From the NCBI GenBank assembly GCA_013054445.1, contig JAAMPI010001475.1, positions 1 to 14,016 on the forward strand: a stretch of DNA of 14,016 bases. The letters are read 5' to 3'. This document shows, piece by piece, positions 1-9,755 of this stretch (positions within the stretch are counted from its first letter, which is position 1; each line of letters starts with the position of its first letter). The translations under genes were made by a program, and so were the position numbers. The notes below the pieces were generated by a model. That model was not told the DNA's origin and made no database searches. It saw only the letters and a list, made by a program, of their open reading frames with translations. Source of the stretch: Cudoniella acicularis. Its lineage: Eukaryota > Ascomycota > Leotiomycetes > Helotiales > Helotiaceae.

Positions 1-423
1 TTTTCAAAAATAATAATTTAAGGCTAGACCAAGGTATGGGTATCTGCGAAGCTCGCTCATGTCATCCTATCTCAACTCATCTTGAACCTTTTTCAGGTTA
101 TTCATTCATCATATTGCTGCAGCCAACCAACCAACCTACCAATTTCATACTGTAACTCACAAAAAACAACACACAGTCACTAGGTGTACAACCACAAAGC
201 ACCTAGGATATCCAACAATCCAACAATCAATCAAGCTAGTCACCCACCTTTTCACCAAACCTAAACCTAAACCCGTAAGAATCTTCCCGCCAAAACACCC
301 AGAAATGATGAGAAGCCTCCACCCAAAAACGCCAAGCTCGAATCATCCAGAGCTTGTTGCATAATCGCAAAATTTTACCCCACCAACATGCTAATAATAA
401 ACCAAAGGCAAACCCAAATTATA
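1..423. other. 3' flank of the methyltransferase gene, no gene seen
   Basis: This AT-rich stretch lies downstream of the stop codon of the minus-strand methyltransferase gene and probably contains its 3' UTR and polyadenylation region. It has short simple-sequence patches: an AACC repeat near 123-138 and two CCTAAA units near 259-272. The six-frame reading frames here are short, and those running past 423 are shadows of the methyltransferase exon. No RNA gene or mobile element was recognised. Confidence 0.6.
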
Positions 424-1726
424 TTATACAGTTTCCTCGCCATTTACATCCATCCGGGTATCGTCTTGGTCTGTATCATCGTCTTGATCTGCGTCATCAC
501 CTTGGTCTGCGTCATCGTCCTCGTCTTCGTTTTCGTCTTCTGCATCTCCCCCTGGTTTCCGGCCTACCAATACTTTGACTTTGACTCCCAATCCCTTGGC
601 ACCTTCAGCATCAAGAGCAATGGCTCGAACGCCATTTGTCACAATGTCGCACATCCGCCTGACCTCGACGGGATCCCAGCCTAAAGTCTCGGTGAGGGGC
701 CGCAGACATAAAGCTTCAATGCCACAGAGCTGAGCCACTAAGAAGTGCTTGCCGATTTGTTGGGCCTCCGGGTCTTCGGGCCATATACCGAACGGAATGG
801 TTCTGCTCTTGGTCTTGACATCAATGTAACCAAGATCTTCGAGGCTCTTCTTCTCCAGGTGCGCCGAAGATCTTGATCGGCCTGATATCTTCGACGCTTC
901 ACCAATATCGGCCAGCCAACCTTTTACTCCTGAATCATCGGGGAAGTAAGAAAGAAAGGTTCTGTGATCATCGAAATCAATCACTTCGATCCAGCCTCCG
1001 GGCTTTAGATGTCGGTACGCTTCTCTGTATATGTATTCCCAGCTCTTGAACGCGCCAGCCATGGATCGAAAATGTATTAGATCAAATTCATCTTCCGCCC
1101 ACGTCCATCCGCCCTCTTCTTCAGCATCGTCGATTTCGAAGAATACATTCAGAGGAACGGCGCTTGGTTGTATTTTGGCAATGTCTGTGCCTATTACTTC
1201 TGCTTCCGGGTACTCGTCGCCCATTGCCATTGCCCACTCGCCTGTACCAGTTCCAATGTCCAGTATCTTTTGCGGGTCTCTTAGAGGGACAGTCGTTAGT
1301 TTTTTATCGAATAAATAGAGAAAGACGTCGTGCAGAATTTGTGTTCGTGTTTGTTCTTCCTCATCGTTGGGCATATAATAATCTTTGCAATATCGACGAC
1401 CATGAATCATTAGGTATACAACATCGGTGTCATAAAGGGATCTCGTAGAGTTCCTAGAAATCGTCAAAATTGTAATTGATATCGTTGTGAGTGAGTTCTT
1501 ACATTGTATCATTGTCGCTACGCGGCTGGTGGAAAACAGTTCTGGCAGCAATGGTTCTTGGTGGAAGCTCGAAGCTCGCACCATCATCCTCCGGGTCAAC
1601 TTCGAGGTCATCCATAGGTTCGTCGTCGTCAATGGCAAGAGGTGGAATGGCAGAAATGTCTTGAGCCAGCGACTCCTCCGATGAATTGTTTCCTCCCAGT
1701 TTGCGATTCTTCAATTCCGTCGCCAT
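424..1726 (-). CDS. SAM-dependent methyltransferase, TAM domain / LaeA-like
   Basis: Two exons on the minus strand: 1726..1503 and 1453..424 (TAA at 426..424), giving 417 aa. The 49-nt intron 1454-1502 has GTAAGA and CTAG ends; joining rebuilds an ATG codon and keeps the frame. What is seen: an acidic disordered N-terminus (residues 1-55), a conserved segment with HGRRYCKDYYMPNDEEEQ (about 94-111), SAM-binding motif I LDIGTGTGEW (139-148), EVIGTD (160-165), FEIDDAEEE, then LKPGGWIEV (224-232). This layout is typical of fungal TAM/LaeA-like Rossmann-fold methyltransferases; some are nuclear regulators of secondary metabolism, and substrates are mostly unknown. Residues 378-417 form an Asp/Gln-rich repeat tail. 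The start is inferred: an in-frame ATG at 1837 would add 37 residues, and the frame stays open upstream. It is divergent from the zinc-cluster gene. This paralogue's role cannot be told from sequence. Confidence 0.88.
461..529 (-). repeat. 18-bp tandem repeat encoding an acidic tail
   Basis: Three 18-bp units (476-493, 494-511, 512-529) plus a 15-bp partial unit (461-475) lie inside the last exon of the methyltransferase. Read on the minus strand they encode six-residue units DDADQG, DDADQD and DDTDQD. The repeat preserves the frame, so it can gain or lose units without breaking the protein. The tail lies outside the catalytic fold and is probably disordered. Confidence 0.8.
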
Positions 1727-1870
1727 TAGGCCAGGAGCATTTGGTTTGAATATACTGCTCCGGCGCAACCACTTAAAACAAATTCGGGGTTGATTGCCCA
1801 CCTCTGTAGCTTCGTGGGGTGGGTTGGGGATTATCATGACATGGGACGAAGAAGTGTCTGCCACAATCAG
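1727..1870 (-). promoter_or_regulatory. Likely 5' region of the methyltransferase gene with a minimal uORF
   Basis: Reading on the minus strand, this stretch has a C-rich run (CCCCAACCCACCCC near 1831-1818) and a TATA-like AGTATATTC near 1760, as expected near a fungal transcription start. An ATG at 1842..1840 opens a two-codon ORF (ATG TCA TGA, 1842..1834) whose stop overlaps the in-frame ATG at 1837..1835. If transcription starts upstream of 1842 this would be a start-stop-like uORF. Otherwise the ATG at 1726 is the first start. No transcript data are available to decide. Confidence 0.3.
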
Positions 1871-2375
1871 ACGAACAGCGAATTTTGGCCTGCTGTCACA
1901 GTAAATTTTGATTCCAATTCATGTGAACCAAGAAATCCCGTGGCAGCAGCATGGAGGAAGGAAATAAAAAGACAATTGAGGGAGCGTGTGAGACAATGGG
2001 GTCCGGAATGGTGGGAGAAACCGTGGTAGTGGTAGTGGGAGCAAGTAGTGGAGAATTATTCATCAAGAAGAAAGTCGGCAGCAGCGCCAACTCGCGGGCT
2101 CCTGGGCTCCATGAATCCGGAGACCATGCTCTTGGGAAAGAGCTTAAAAACCGCCTTTCGCTAGCGGGGCAACACAGTGCATTGTGGCAGGCCGGAGAGT
2201 CCTCCAGGGCCATCCGCGGCGGCGCTGGCGGTGACGGTGAGTGGTCCAGCAGGTTCAGCAGGGCTAGAAGAGGTTCAGCACTGAGCTAGCAGATAGACAC
2301 CTGCAGCAGAGTGGGCAGTTTTCTGGCTAAATCCAGGTCCACGAGCCCAAACGGCACCGACATTAACACCGATTA

Positions 2376-2405
2376 GCAAGACAAGGCAAGGCAAGGCAAG
2401 GCAAG
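2376..2405. repeat. (GCAAG)n microsatellite
   Basis: Six consecutive 5-bp units of GCAAG; the second is ACAAG. It lies in non-coding spacer and is probably slippage-prone. No function is implied. Confidence 0.85.
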
Positions 2406-2700
2406 CAGCGGGATCAGACTGCCAGAGGAGTCTGACCAGTGGGTGACCACTGACCAGAAGTTTCAAGCTTGGGGTCCAGTAATTCAGAGGCCCCCGGCCG
2501 CCCGCCCGCCGCGGCCTGCAGTATGCATCCTACTGGTTGATCGAGCCTTCAGGGAGCAGTCTTCCAGAATCCAGAGCAGAAAAAATAACTCAGTAACCCG
2601 GATTCCGGGGCATCGGCGATTCATCAGCACCGGAGAAAGCGATAGACGCTGGTGATTGGCTTCCAGTCTTCACCTTCAGCATCCTCAGGCTTCGCTCCCC

Positions 2701-3089
2701 TCTAAAAGCAGAGCTCTCCACTTCCAGCCTTCCAGCTTTCCACAAACACCCAGCTCTCCATCACACCGTGAATGCCCTCCTTTTCCCTACCTCACCGTCG
2801 CCATCGCCACAACGACGCTGCCATGCAGGCTGACCACGAGCACGAGCACGCCTCCCACCACGCAAGAGTCCTTCTCGATATTGCGGTGTCTGTCTCGGTG
2901 TCTGTGTCGGTGTCTGCGTCTGCGTCTGCGAGTTGCAAGCCTGCAGTCACTCTGCAGTGGTGCGCCATGGAGAAGATGTTCCGCGCCGCATGGAGTCAGA
3001 ATTCCCAACACACAGATCGCTGGAACCCTCAGCGCTCCGAAAGGGCGGTGCGCATTACCAGCTGCCTGTCCCGGCAGGAAAGGGCCTAG
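2701..3089 (+). other. Doubtful transcription unit with small ORF (105 aa)
   Basis: A TATA-like CTCTAAAAGC (2700-2709) is followed by a pyrimidine-rich stretch with CTTCCAGC and CTTTCCAC motifs, then an ATG at 2772. This order resembles a fungal core promoter and 5' UTR. The frame from 2772 runs 105 codons to 3089. It is His/Glu-rich at first (ADHEHEHASHH), then a VSVS/ASAS run encoded by the 12-bp repeat, then a region without recognised domain. I do not recognise the product and the composition argues against a conserved protein. It could be a non-coding RNA, an orphan small protein or chance. Confidence 0.2.
2885..2930. repeat. 12-bp minisatellite (GGTGTCTGYSTC units)
   Basis: Three 12-bp units at 2885-2896, 2897-2908 and 2909-2920 each start GGTGTCTG, and are followed by a TGCGTCTGCG tail. 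Internally the units show a 6-bp period. In the doubtful 2772 frame it encodes alternating Val-Ser then Ala-Ser. Confidence 0.8.
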
Positions 3090-5604
3090 TCGAAGCTCCA
3101 CGCCTCCTGCTGCCAGCAAATTGGATGCAAGCCGTCAGGTGAGGAGGGCGTGAGCAGTAGTGGCTACTGACTACTGGCCAGAACGCAATATGGCACATCG
3201 TGTCCATTTCGCAACGAAGCTGGCAAGCGAATCAATTCATCGCCCAAGACTGCATAAGGCGAGGCGGCGACTGCAATCACAACCCGGTGACGGAAGGCAC
3301 CGCAATGCACTCCATTCGAAGCCGAAGACCTTGGGATTTGTCCCGCATGAAGGTTGGCTGTGCCCGAGTTTCAGGACCAAGATGTCTTGGAATTCCAGCA
3401 GAGCGCGGGGTCAACCATCAACACTATGGAGGGATGCCCAGCAATCTCGTCAGCGTGAGCACCATTCCCGGCAGAGAGGAGACGCGTGTTGGCATGTCTG
3501 GGACTTCAACGTCGTTCCATGAGGACGGGACGGGGCGACCTGCAACGGCAAGAGGAGCGATGCTGGAGAAGATCCCGAAGGACCAAGGAAGAACCAGAGA
3601 TTCTCGGTCCCATTTTTATCATTCCACTGCTACCCTCGAGACCGATTCAGCCACCTGCAGACACCTGCATCGACGGGTTGGGTTTCCCTTCCCAAAGCAG
3701 CGTTTCTCTCAACCCGACAGTTTGGTTTTGGTTGACCCGTCTCGGGTCTTCAGCATTTTGCTTCTTCAACATTCCCCGTTCCGTACCCTCTAGCCTTGAA
3801 TCTAGTCCTCCGGAAAACCCGCAGAGTTGCGAGACGAGGCATCGATCGCCAAGCTAAATCCTTGAACTTAGCAGATGTGGTATCTATTGTTTTGGTGGTA
3901 GCGATTTCGCGCAGAAACGCAAACAAATTATGGATTGGTTGTTGAGTTGCCATTGGTGAACACACCGCTGAAGTACGTGATGAGTTGTCATGCACAGCAT
4001 GCCATCAATGGCCGCATTGGTGGGCCCTGGAAGGATCCTGGGACTCGGGAACGAAGATTCTCTGAACATGTTCCGTGGCTTGGGTCGATGCAGTTTTGGA
4101 TTGGTTTTTTACGCCTCAACTTTGCATGCACAAAAAAAGGTGTTTCCACCTCTTTGAATGTTCCAAGTGGATAACCCCCACGATACCTTTCAAGCCCTCT
4201 ACGAATATGATTTATCACGTTGCAAAAATTTCAATAAAATTCAGCCTTCGAGTGATCTTTGCCAAGTAGAGTGAGTGGGGATGGGAGTATGTATTGTGGC
4301 TTGAGGCTGATACATTTTATGCCTTCACGTGCATTTCGTAAATGTGAGCTGAAGTGCAGAAAGCCACGCAAGAGTTTTGTCTTCAAACCATGTTAATAGG
4401 GACTTTAGTGTTTATTCTGACCTGTAATAATACTTCCGGAAGATCCCGCAAGCGTAATTGTGCAGGCTTTCTTCGAACAAGAGCATCTCCATCACGGCTC
4501 TGAAATTGGCACATTTAAGAGGCGCCACAAGGGCGAATACAGGCTAGAAGGAGCTACGAACAGAACTCCTCTCACGAGCTTCCATGTGCCCTGCTTCATC
4601 CCAGCACACTGAGTAATATGTCATTTCAGCAGTTGTTTCAATTGTAGACTTTCAATGTCGGTGAGAAAATGCACCGTCAATTCAGGAAGTCGATGCCTTT
4701 GCATAAATTCTACGAAGTATACTAGAAAGTGCTTGAGTATAACATCAATGAAACTCGCCATTCTTGAAAAAATACTTTGACGCTAATCCTCTAGATTTTC
4801 AACTGGCGCTCCAACAGTTATTCAAGCGCTCCTCGTTGCACTTATGGTAATTCCCGTAAAGTCTTACTTTGTAGATGGCTAGAAGGCAGTGAAGATAATT
4901 GCTTCTCGAAAGATAATGTTGGCGATAGATAGCCCAGACTCGAAGTCTTCCACCCTCAGAAGCCATGACAGGGGACTCGGTTTCGGGCCTTTCGGAATCC
5001 CCGAAGGTGCATATGTTCCAATAAGTCGTTGCGAGGTGCACGTCGTGTTTGGACACTATAATTGCCAGGATGTCTCGGCATTTTTGACGAAAACCTGGAA
5101 CATGGGTGTTTAAGGGGCCAAGTCGCCATGTAGGATCTGCTTGCTTGTACCATGTTGCTCATTTTGGTAACCTTCCTGTGCCATTTAAAGAATCGAGTTG
5201 AGAAATCCCCTTCACTTCAGGCAACTGGTGCTCTTGACAAGTTGCAGAATGGCTTCGCCCAACGATTCATATTAATATGAGAATAGGAAAAGCTTTACTG
5301 TCGCTCTGAGATTTTCTATGCGAAATTCAGTCCGGATTTTCAAGAGCCCTGTGGGTGAACCAAAATCGTGTGTTGATCATTCCCCTTCCAGTAGGTTAGA
5401 CTCCTAACAGCCTTAGGACAATGCAGATTAAACCGTCACATTCGACATTTGCACAAGGCGTCCTACCTTGACCGAACATTCGCACGAGAGGAGGCCCTCA
5501 CCGGGAAGTGCTACCATTGCTAGTGGAAGCTGCTGGAGGAAAACGGCACATGGCCTTATTCGATCTGATGGGGAGCTTGTTGTCATTATTGTCCGCCATG
5601 ACTA

Positions 5605-5640
5605 GGTAGGAGAACCTTCATGTTTCTGGGATCTCCTACC
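5605..5640. repeat. 9-bp inverted repeat with 18-nt spacer
   Basis: GGTAGGAGA at 5605-5613 is the exact reverse complement of TCTCCTACC at 5632-5640. It could form a small hairpin or a paired protein-binding site. One or two such repeats are expected by chance in a window of this size, so the function is unsupported. Confidence 0.6.
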
Positions 5641-6387
5641 GCCTTTTCCCCTATAAGCGTTGCAGGAAGAGATTCAGGGTGGTACTTTCGGGGTTCACTG
5701 AAAAGGTTCCGGCGAAAACTCTCCTTTCCTTTCAGCGTATGTACATCACTCTCATATGGAGACGCGCTCAGAAAAGGGGAGAAAGTCACAACAAGAGAGA
5801 CATTAGAGTTTGCTTGCTCTTCTCTCTCTACATTTAATCATGTTCCTTCTCCTTTTCCCGCCTTCACGACTCACAAGGGAGAAAGCTCGAACAACAGCAG
5901 CACTTACTCGATGAGATGGGCTTGCGAAAGGAAAGATAATTTATGGCTAGAGGCTCGAGTTCGTTCTCTTCCTCAAGTTTAGATTGCGCGTTTGGAGGGG
6001 AGTATTTGGAGACTGTTGGGTGGAGGTGGGGAGTCCATCTCCTTTGGTTTACTTGCTTTTCACCGAAGATGTAGATTTTGGAGAAGGGGTGTCGAAGTAG
6101 AGGTGTTTGGATAGAACTGCGAAATAAGATAGGTATTGTCTTTCGTTTTCTAGAGATGTATGACCCTATTATATCTTATATATCCTTGTTCTTCTCATTT
6201 AAATTTCAAAGCATGAGGGCTTGCATCTGCTTCGTACCGCGAAATCATATCTACAACGCTACTAGAAATCTGATAATCTCCAACCGAATTTGCAATTCGT
6301 GGAAGTCGTTGTCCATTTCAATCTGACAGAAGTTCGTTAACCTGATCGAATCTGAAACGCTTAAGGTTACCTTGAATGAATTGTTAT

Positions 6388-6398
6388 GTACGGAGTAC
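6388..6398. promoter_or_regulatory. GTAC-GGA-GTAC palindrome
   Basis: The 11-bp sequence GTACGGAGTAC is a dyad of two GTAC half-sites, about 300 bp upstream of the zinc-cluster start codon. A related dyad (GTACGAAGTAC) lies at 10448-10458 upstream of the third gene. A regulatory role is only suggested by position and symmetry. Confidence 0.25.
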
Positions 6399-6616
6399 GC
6401 CGAAGGGTCTCCCAAAAGCTGACTCGCTCCATTTGATTTCTGGGATGATTATGACGACTTGGGTTGAGGTTAGGAATCTTGATCTGCGCACTGTGCAGGG
6501 AAGGAGTCAGCATGAAAAATCGATTTTGATTGGTGGGCATTCGGATAAGGTTGCGAACATGCGAGAGGAAGGCGTAGGGATCGCTTCTGAGCCTCGACGC
6601 GGTGACCACTTCTTCC

Positions 6617-6624
6617 TATATAAT
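6617..6624 (+). promoter_or_regulatory. TATA box of the zinc-cluster gene
   Basis: TATATAAT lies 66 bp upstream of the start codon at 6690. The stretch between has pyrimidine-rich patches and no other ATG, which fits a short leader starting around 6645-6660. The start codon context GCAAAATGT has A at -3, favourable for fungal initiation. Confidence 0.6.
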
Positions 6625-6689
6625 ATTTGTAGGGCTGAAAGTCCTCCTATTCCTGACGTTCTGCTACTCCAATTATCTTGTCCCGCAAA

Positions 6690-9614
6690 ATGTCAACCTT
6701 TTCCTCCGCGTCAACCCCGACAAACGCTCAAGAATGGCCCTCGCCATCTTTCAAGGCTTCAGTGAAGCCCGTTCGCCGTCGAGAAAAAGCTCAGCTTTCA
6801 TGTATGCACTGCAGATCCAAGAAGTAAAGTATCTCCTCATAGCTCATGAGTCTAGTGTTGATAAATGTAGATTAAAATGTGATCGCAACCAACCCTGCCG
6901 CTCGTGCTCGAGTCGAGGACTTGGCTACTCTTGTACCTATGTCCAGCCAGGTAGATCCCAGGCCCAGCGAGCATCGCAAAAGCCATCTACTGGTATTCAG
7001 AACAAGATCAATCAACTTGAAGGACTTGTGGTCTCACTCATGGCTAGCTTGAACTCGAAGCAGTCCGATGAAGTGGAAACCGGGGGAAATGCTTTCCTTA
7101 GAAAACCCGAGGTTGCCTTTACTGAGGACCAAGTCAACGTCAGCGGGACAGAAAGTGATGTCCAAAGCAAACTGTCAGACACTTTTGGGAGAATTAGCCT
7201 CGAGAACGCTGAAATGAAGTATGTCGACGGGGCACATTGGACTGCGATTCTTGACGGTGTATGTGGAACCCAGTCTTGAAATGTTTTCTTGCTGACTATC
7301 TAGATTGCTGAGCTTAAAGACCATTTTGAGGACGACGTCAGTGAAACGAAAGAGCCTGTGAGTGAGCCAGCAGGCTTTCCGACTGAGGAGCCAGAGCTTT
7401 TGTTTGGGCTCAAAAATTATGCTACGAAGCAAGAAATTCTAGCAGCAATCCCGGCAAGACCGGTTGTTGACAGACTGATATCGAAATACTTTAATGCCAT
7501 GGACATGTCACCTGGTGAGTCCCCAACAACTTCAGAAAACGAGGTCAATATGTTAAATTTCCGACTGCAATTTAGTGGTGATACACAGTCCGTCCTTCCT
7601 TAAGCAGGTAAGTGGTTCCGTTTTCATGCGCAAATATGCCGTTCTATACCGAAGCTAACTAGTGGATAGTATGAGAGATTTTGGGAAAGCCCTTCTTCTA
7701 CTCCTATTATGTAAACCTACCTTTTCCTTAATCCCCTCCAAGGTCCTATTCCAAGTGGCCGGGAGGAAGTTTCAATCTCTCCCCGCCCCCCCTTCCCCGA
7801 GGGCGCCTCGAAAAACCGTAGGGCTAATTTGTTGAAGGTGGATCGGCCTACTCTTTTCCATGATGTGCCTCGCAGTTCAATTCCGACAAGGTTCGTTGGA
7901 TTTACCGGGGATCACCTACCAACCATTCCCAATATCTGAAAACAGGATGACAATAGAAATCTACCGGGAAAAAGTTGTTCAATGTCTCGTTCTCGGGAAT
8001 TATACAAAGCCCACCCGATTTGCAATGGAGACACTTTTGCTCTATTTTACAATCGAACACTTCCGAAGTCCAGATTCGCAGATCGGCTCCTGGATTTTAG
8101 TAGGAATGATTGTCCGCATTGCAATGCGTATGGGGTATCATAGAGACCCATCTCATTTCCCTCGTATTACACCATGTAAGAACAGACAAGTTAATTTAGT
8201 TCTTTGTCAATATCATGGAGATGCTTCATGTTGAATAAATACTCCTAAAACAACCCAATTAAAACATTCTGGGATAGGTATAAACTGACTTATCAATCTT
8301 CTAGTCCAAGGAGAGATGCGAAGAAGAGCTTGGGCTATGATTGTCCAAATTGATCTAGCCACCTCCCACCAGCTTGGTTTACCACGAATTGTTCGAGAAA
8401 GTCAAGCAGATACCGCGGATCCGAGGAATCTGATCGATGGCGGTTAGTGTCTATATTCTTAATAGAGAACTACGCTTGCGAATACTAATTTCTATCAAGA
8501 CTTCGAAGAGAATACAGTTGAACTACCACCATCTCGACCCGACTCTGACCTGACGCCGATGCTGTATGTCATTGTTAAGAACAGGATATTATCAGTTTAC
8601 ACACAAATCGTAGACCTGGCTAGCGCAAAAAACCTCGGGCCCTACTCTGAAGTATTGAGATTAGATCGTCTCCTTCATGACGTTCACGCCAGAACTCCCC
8701 CGAATCTTCAAGTTCGCTCCACAAAAATCTCTATAACTGATCAACCTGAGGTAGTCATGCGTCGTCTCTACCTCGAAATAATATTTCAGGCCGCGAGATG
8801 TAATTTGCATCGTAGATATCTCCCACTGGCACGACCTGATACCCCATACATGTTTTCTAAACAATCATGCTTGGAAGCAGCGTTGCAGCTTTTGCAGATT
8901 CAGTACACGATGGACGAGGAGACGCAACCTGGTGGGGTACTCTTCGAGGATAGATGGAAAGTTTCGTCTATTGTCAATCATGATTATTTGCTCGGTACTA
9001 CGATACTGTGTGTTTATCTCGATCATAGCTTGAAAGACGGACCATCGCTACCCTTAAGTGAAGGCTCCGCAGATCGAGAGGCAAGACAGAGGGTCATAAT
9101 AGCTTTGCAGGAGTCATACAGAATATGGCTCAAGTCGAGTAATTCCTCCAGAGAAGCCCAGAAAGCTGCCGAGGCTTTGAGGATAGTACTTGGAAAGGCG
9201 AAAAGAAGCGGCCTCTTGCAACGAGGAGACTCCAAGGAAGGTGTTAAAACTCCGGAGATGGGAATAGGAACTGATACTGGTGAGCTTCACTTGAGAAATT
9301 CAAATTTCCTTACTAATGAGTAATTTAGGGATTCGAAGTTCTACTACTTCTACCACTTCTGGGGCGAACACGGGTGAAAAGAGTCGTGTGTATGAGATGA
9401 TCCAAACACCTGTGCTAATCGAAAACATGCAAATGGAGGACCAAATCGATTGCTTTGGCTGGGTATGATGTCTCCTCGTCAACCATTCTCCAACATGCTA
9501 ACAACCTGGAATATATAGAATGACTGGGACAGTCAATTTCAAGATCAAGACTTGGAAGGATTTTTTAACGTGGAGTATGATATCGAAGCCTTTGACGCCG
9601 ATTTCTCAATCTGA
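6690..9614 (+). CDS. Zn(II)2Cys6 transcription factor with Fungal_trans domain
   Basis: Ten exons: 6690..6823, 6871..7258, 7304..7514, 7576..7607, 7670..7710, 7838..8175, 8305..8442, 8500..9279, 9329..9462, 9519..9614; 2292 nt, 763 aa. All nine introns are GT-AG, 45-129 nt, most with clear branch sites (CTGAC, CTAAC, CTAAT). The zinc cluster CMHCRSKKLKC...C (Cys 38, 41, 48, 54, 57, 66) binds two zinc ions and should contact CGG-type DNA; intron 1 splits it between KK and LK. A short heptad-like linker follows (about 86-108). The Fungal_trans-type middle region spans roughly 229-450, with YFNAMDM, VIHSPSFLKQYERFW, IMWIGLLFSMMCLAVQF and GYHRDPSHFP...GEMRRRAWAM. The C-terminus is acidic and aromatic. 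Length is normal for the family and the product is presumably nuclear. Target genes cannot be read from sequence. It is divergent from the methyltransferase gene across 5 kb. Confidence 0.92.
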
Positions 9615-9709
9615 CGGCATCCACGGTTTGACCAGAGAATACCGACGGCAGGAGTGTCATCGGAATAATTTAACCGCTAAGAATGCTATGGTTGGATTTG
9701 CGGTGTAGG

Positions 9710-9755
9710 CGGCAGAGCCTCGTTCTTGAGGGCCTGACATCATTGTTCTCTGCCG
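9710..9755 (+). repeat. Nested inverted repeat in the probable 3' UTR
   Basis: CGGCAGAG (9710-9717) pairs exactly with CTCTGCCG (9748-9755), enclosing a second small stem CCTC/GAGG (9718-9721 with 9728-9731). An adjoining 8-bp pair, GTTGAAAC (9755-9762) and GTTTCAAC (9810-9817), follows. All lie 96-203 nt past the zinc-cluster stop codon, so transcribed hairpins are possible. Single 8-bp pairs are common by chance. Confidence 0.4.

Larger units (their letters stand above)
1865..3860. other. GC-richer half of the divergent intergenic spacer
   Basis: No recognised gene. The stretch is GC-rich in places, notably near 2489-2520. It carries simple repeats at 2376-2405 and 2885-2930. Several open frames cross it (for example 2656-3153 and 3200-3793, plus strand). 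They begin at non-ATG codons, are low-complexity or Arg/Ser/His-rich, and show no family motif or convincing splice pattern. A promoter-like stretch followed by an ATG near 2772 is listed separately. No transposase, reverse transcriptase or long terminal repeat was recognised. Confidence 0.55.
3861..6616. other. AT-richer half of the divergent spacer, no convincing gene
   Basis: This is the distal and proximal upstream region of the zinc-cluster gene. The open frames are short. The longest ATG-initiated one (5620-5982, 120 codons) has no recognised motif and overlaps an equally open antisense frame. Visible structure is limited to a 14-bp palindrome at 5267-5280, an inverted repeat at 5605-5640, pyrimidine-rich patches near 5815-5865 and a GTAC-N3-GTAC palindrome at 6388-6398. 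Some of it may be enhancer or non-coding RNA sequence, but nothing here proves it. Confidence 0.5.

Noticed and set aside
259..273. Telomere-like CCTAAACCTAAACCC
   Set aside because: Only two units, and the unit differs from the usual fungal CCCTAA repeat. It is too short to be a telomere or a meaningful internal telomeric tract.
1031..1318. Plus-strand frames across the methyltransferase
   Set aside because: They are antisense shadows of an exon whose minus-strand translation carries clear methyltransferase motifs.
2656..3153. 165-codon plus-strand frame
   Set aside because: It begins at TTG, is dominated by Ser/Pro/Arg/Leu from CT-rich and repeat sequence, and overlaps other open frames on both strands.
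3200..3793. 197-codon plus-strand open frame in the spacer
   Set aside because: It starts at GTG rather than ATG, has no recognised motif, membrane segment or splice continuation, and has mixed composition typical of a chance frame in GC-richer DNA.
5267..5280. 14-bp perfect palindrome TCATATTAATATGA
   Set aside because: About one such palindrome is expected by chance in a window this long, and more in AT-rich sequence. There is no supporting context.
5620..5982. 120-codon ATG-initiated frame upstream of the zinc-cluster gene
   Set aside because: No domain, no conserved pattern and an open antisense frame over the same bases. It cannot be told from chance.
7711..7837. Possible frameshift or pseudogene break at the stop after TPIM in the zinc-cluster gene
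   Set aside because: The stop is explained by a 127-nt intron (GTAAAC donor, CTAAT branch, AAG acceptor). Joining restores IMWIGLLF in frame, so the gene looks intact.
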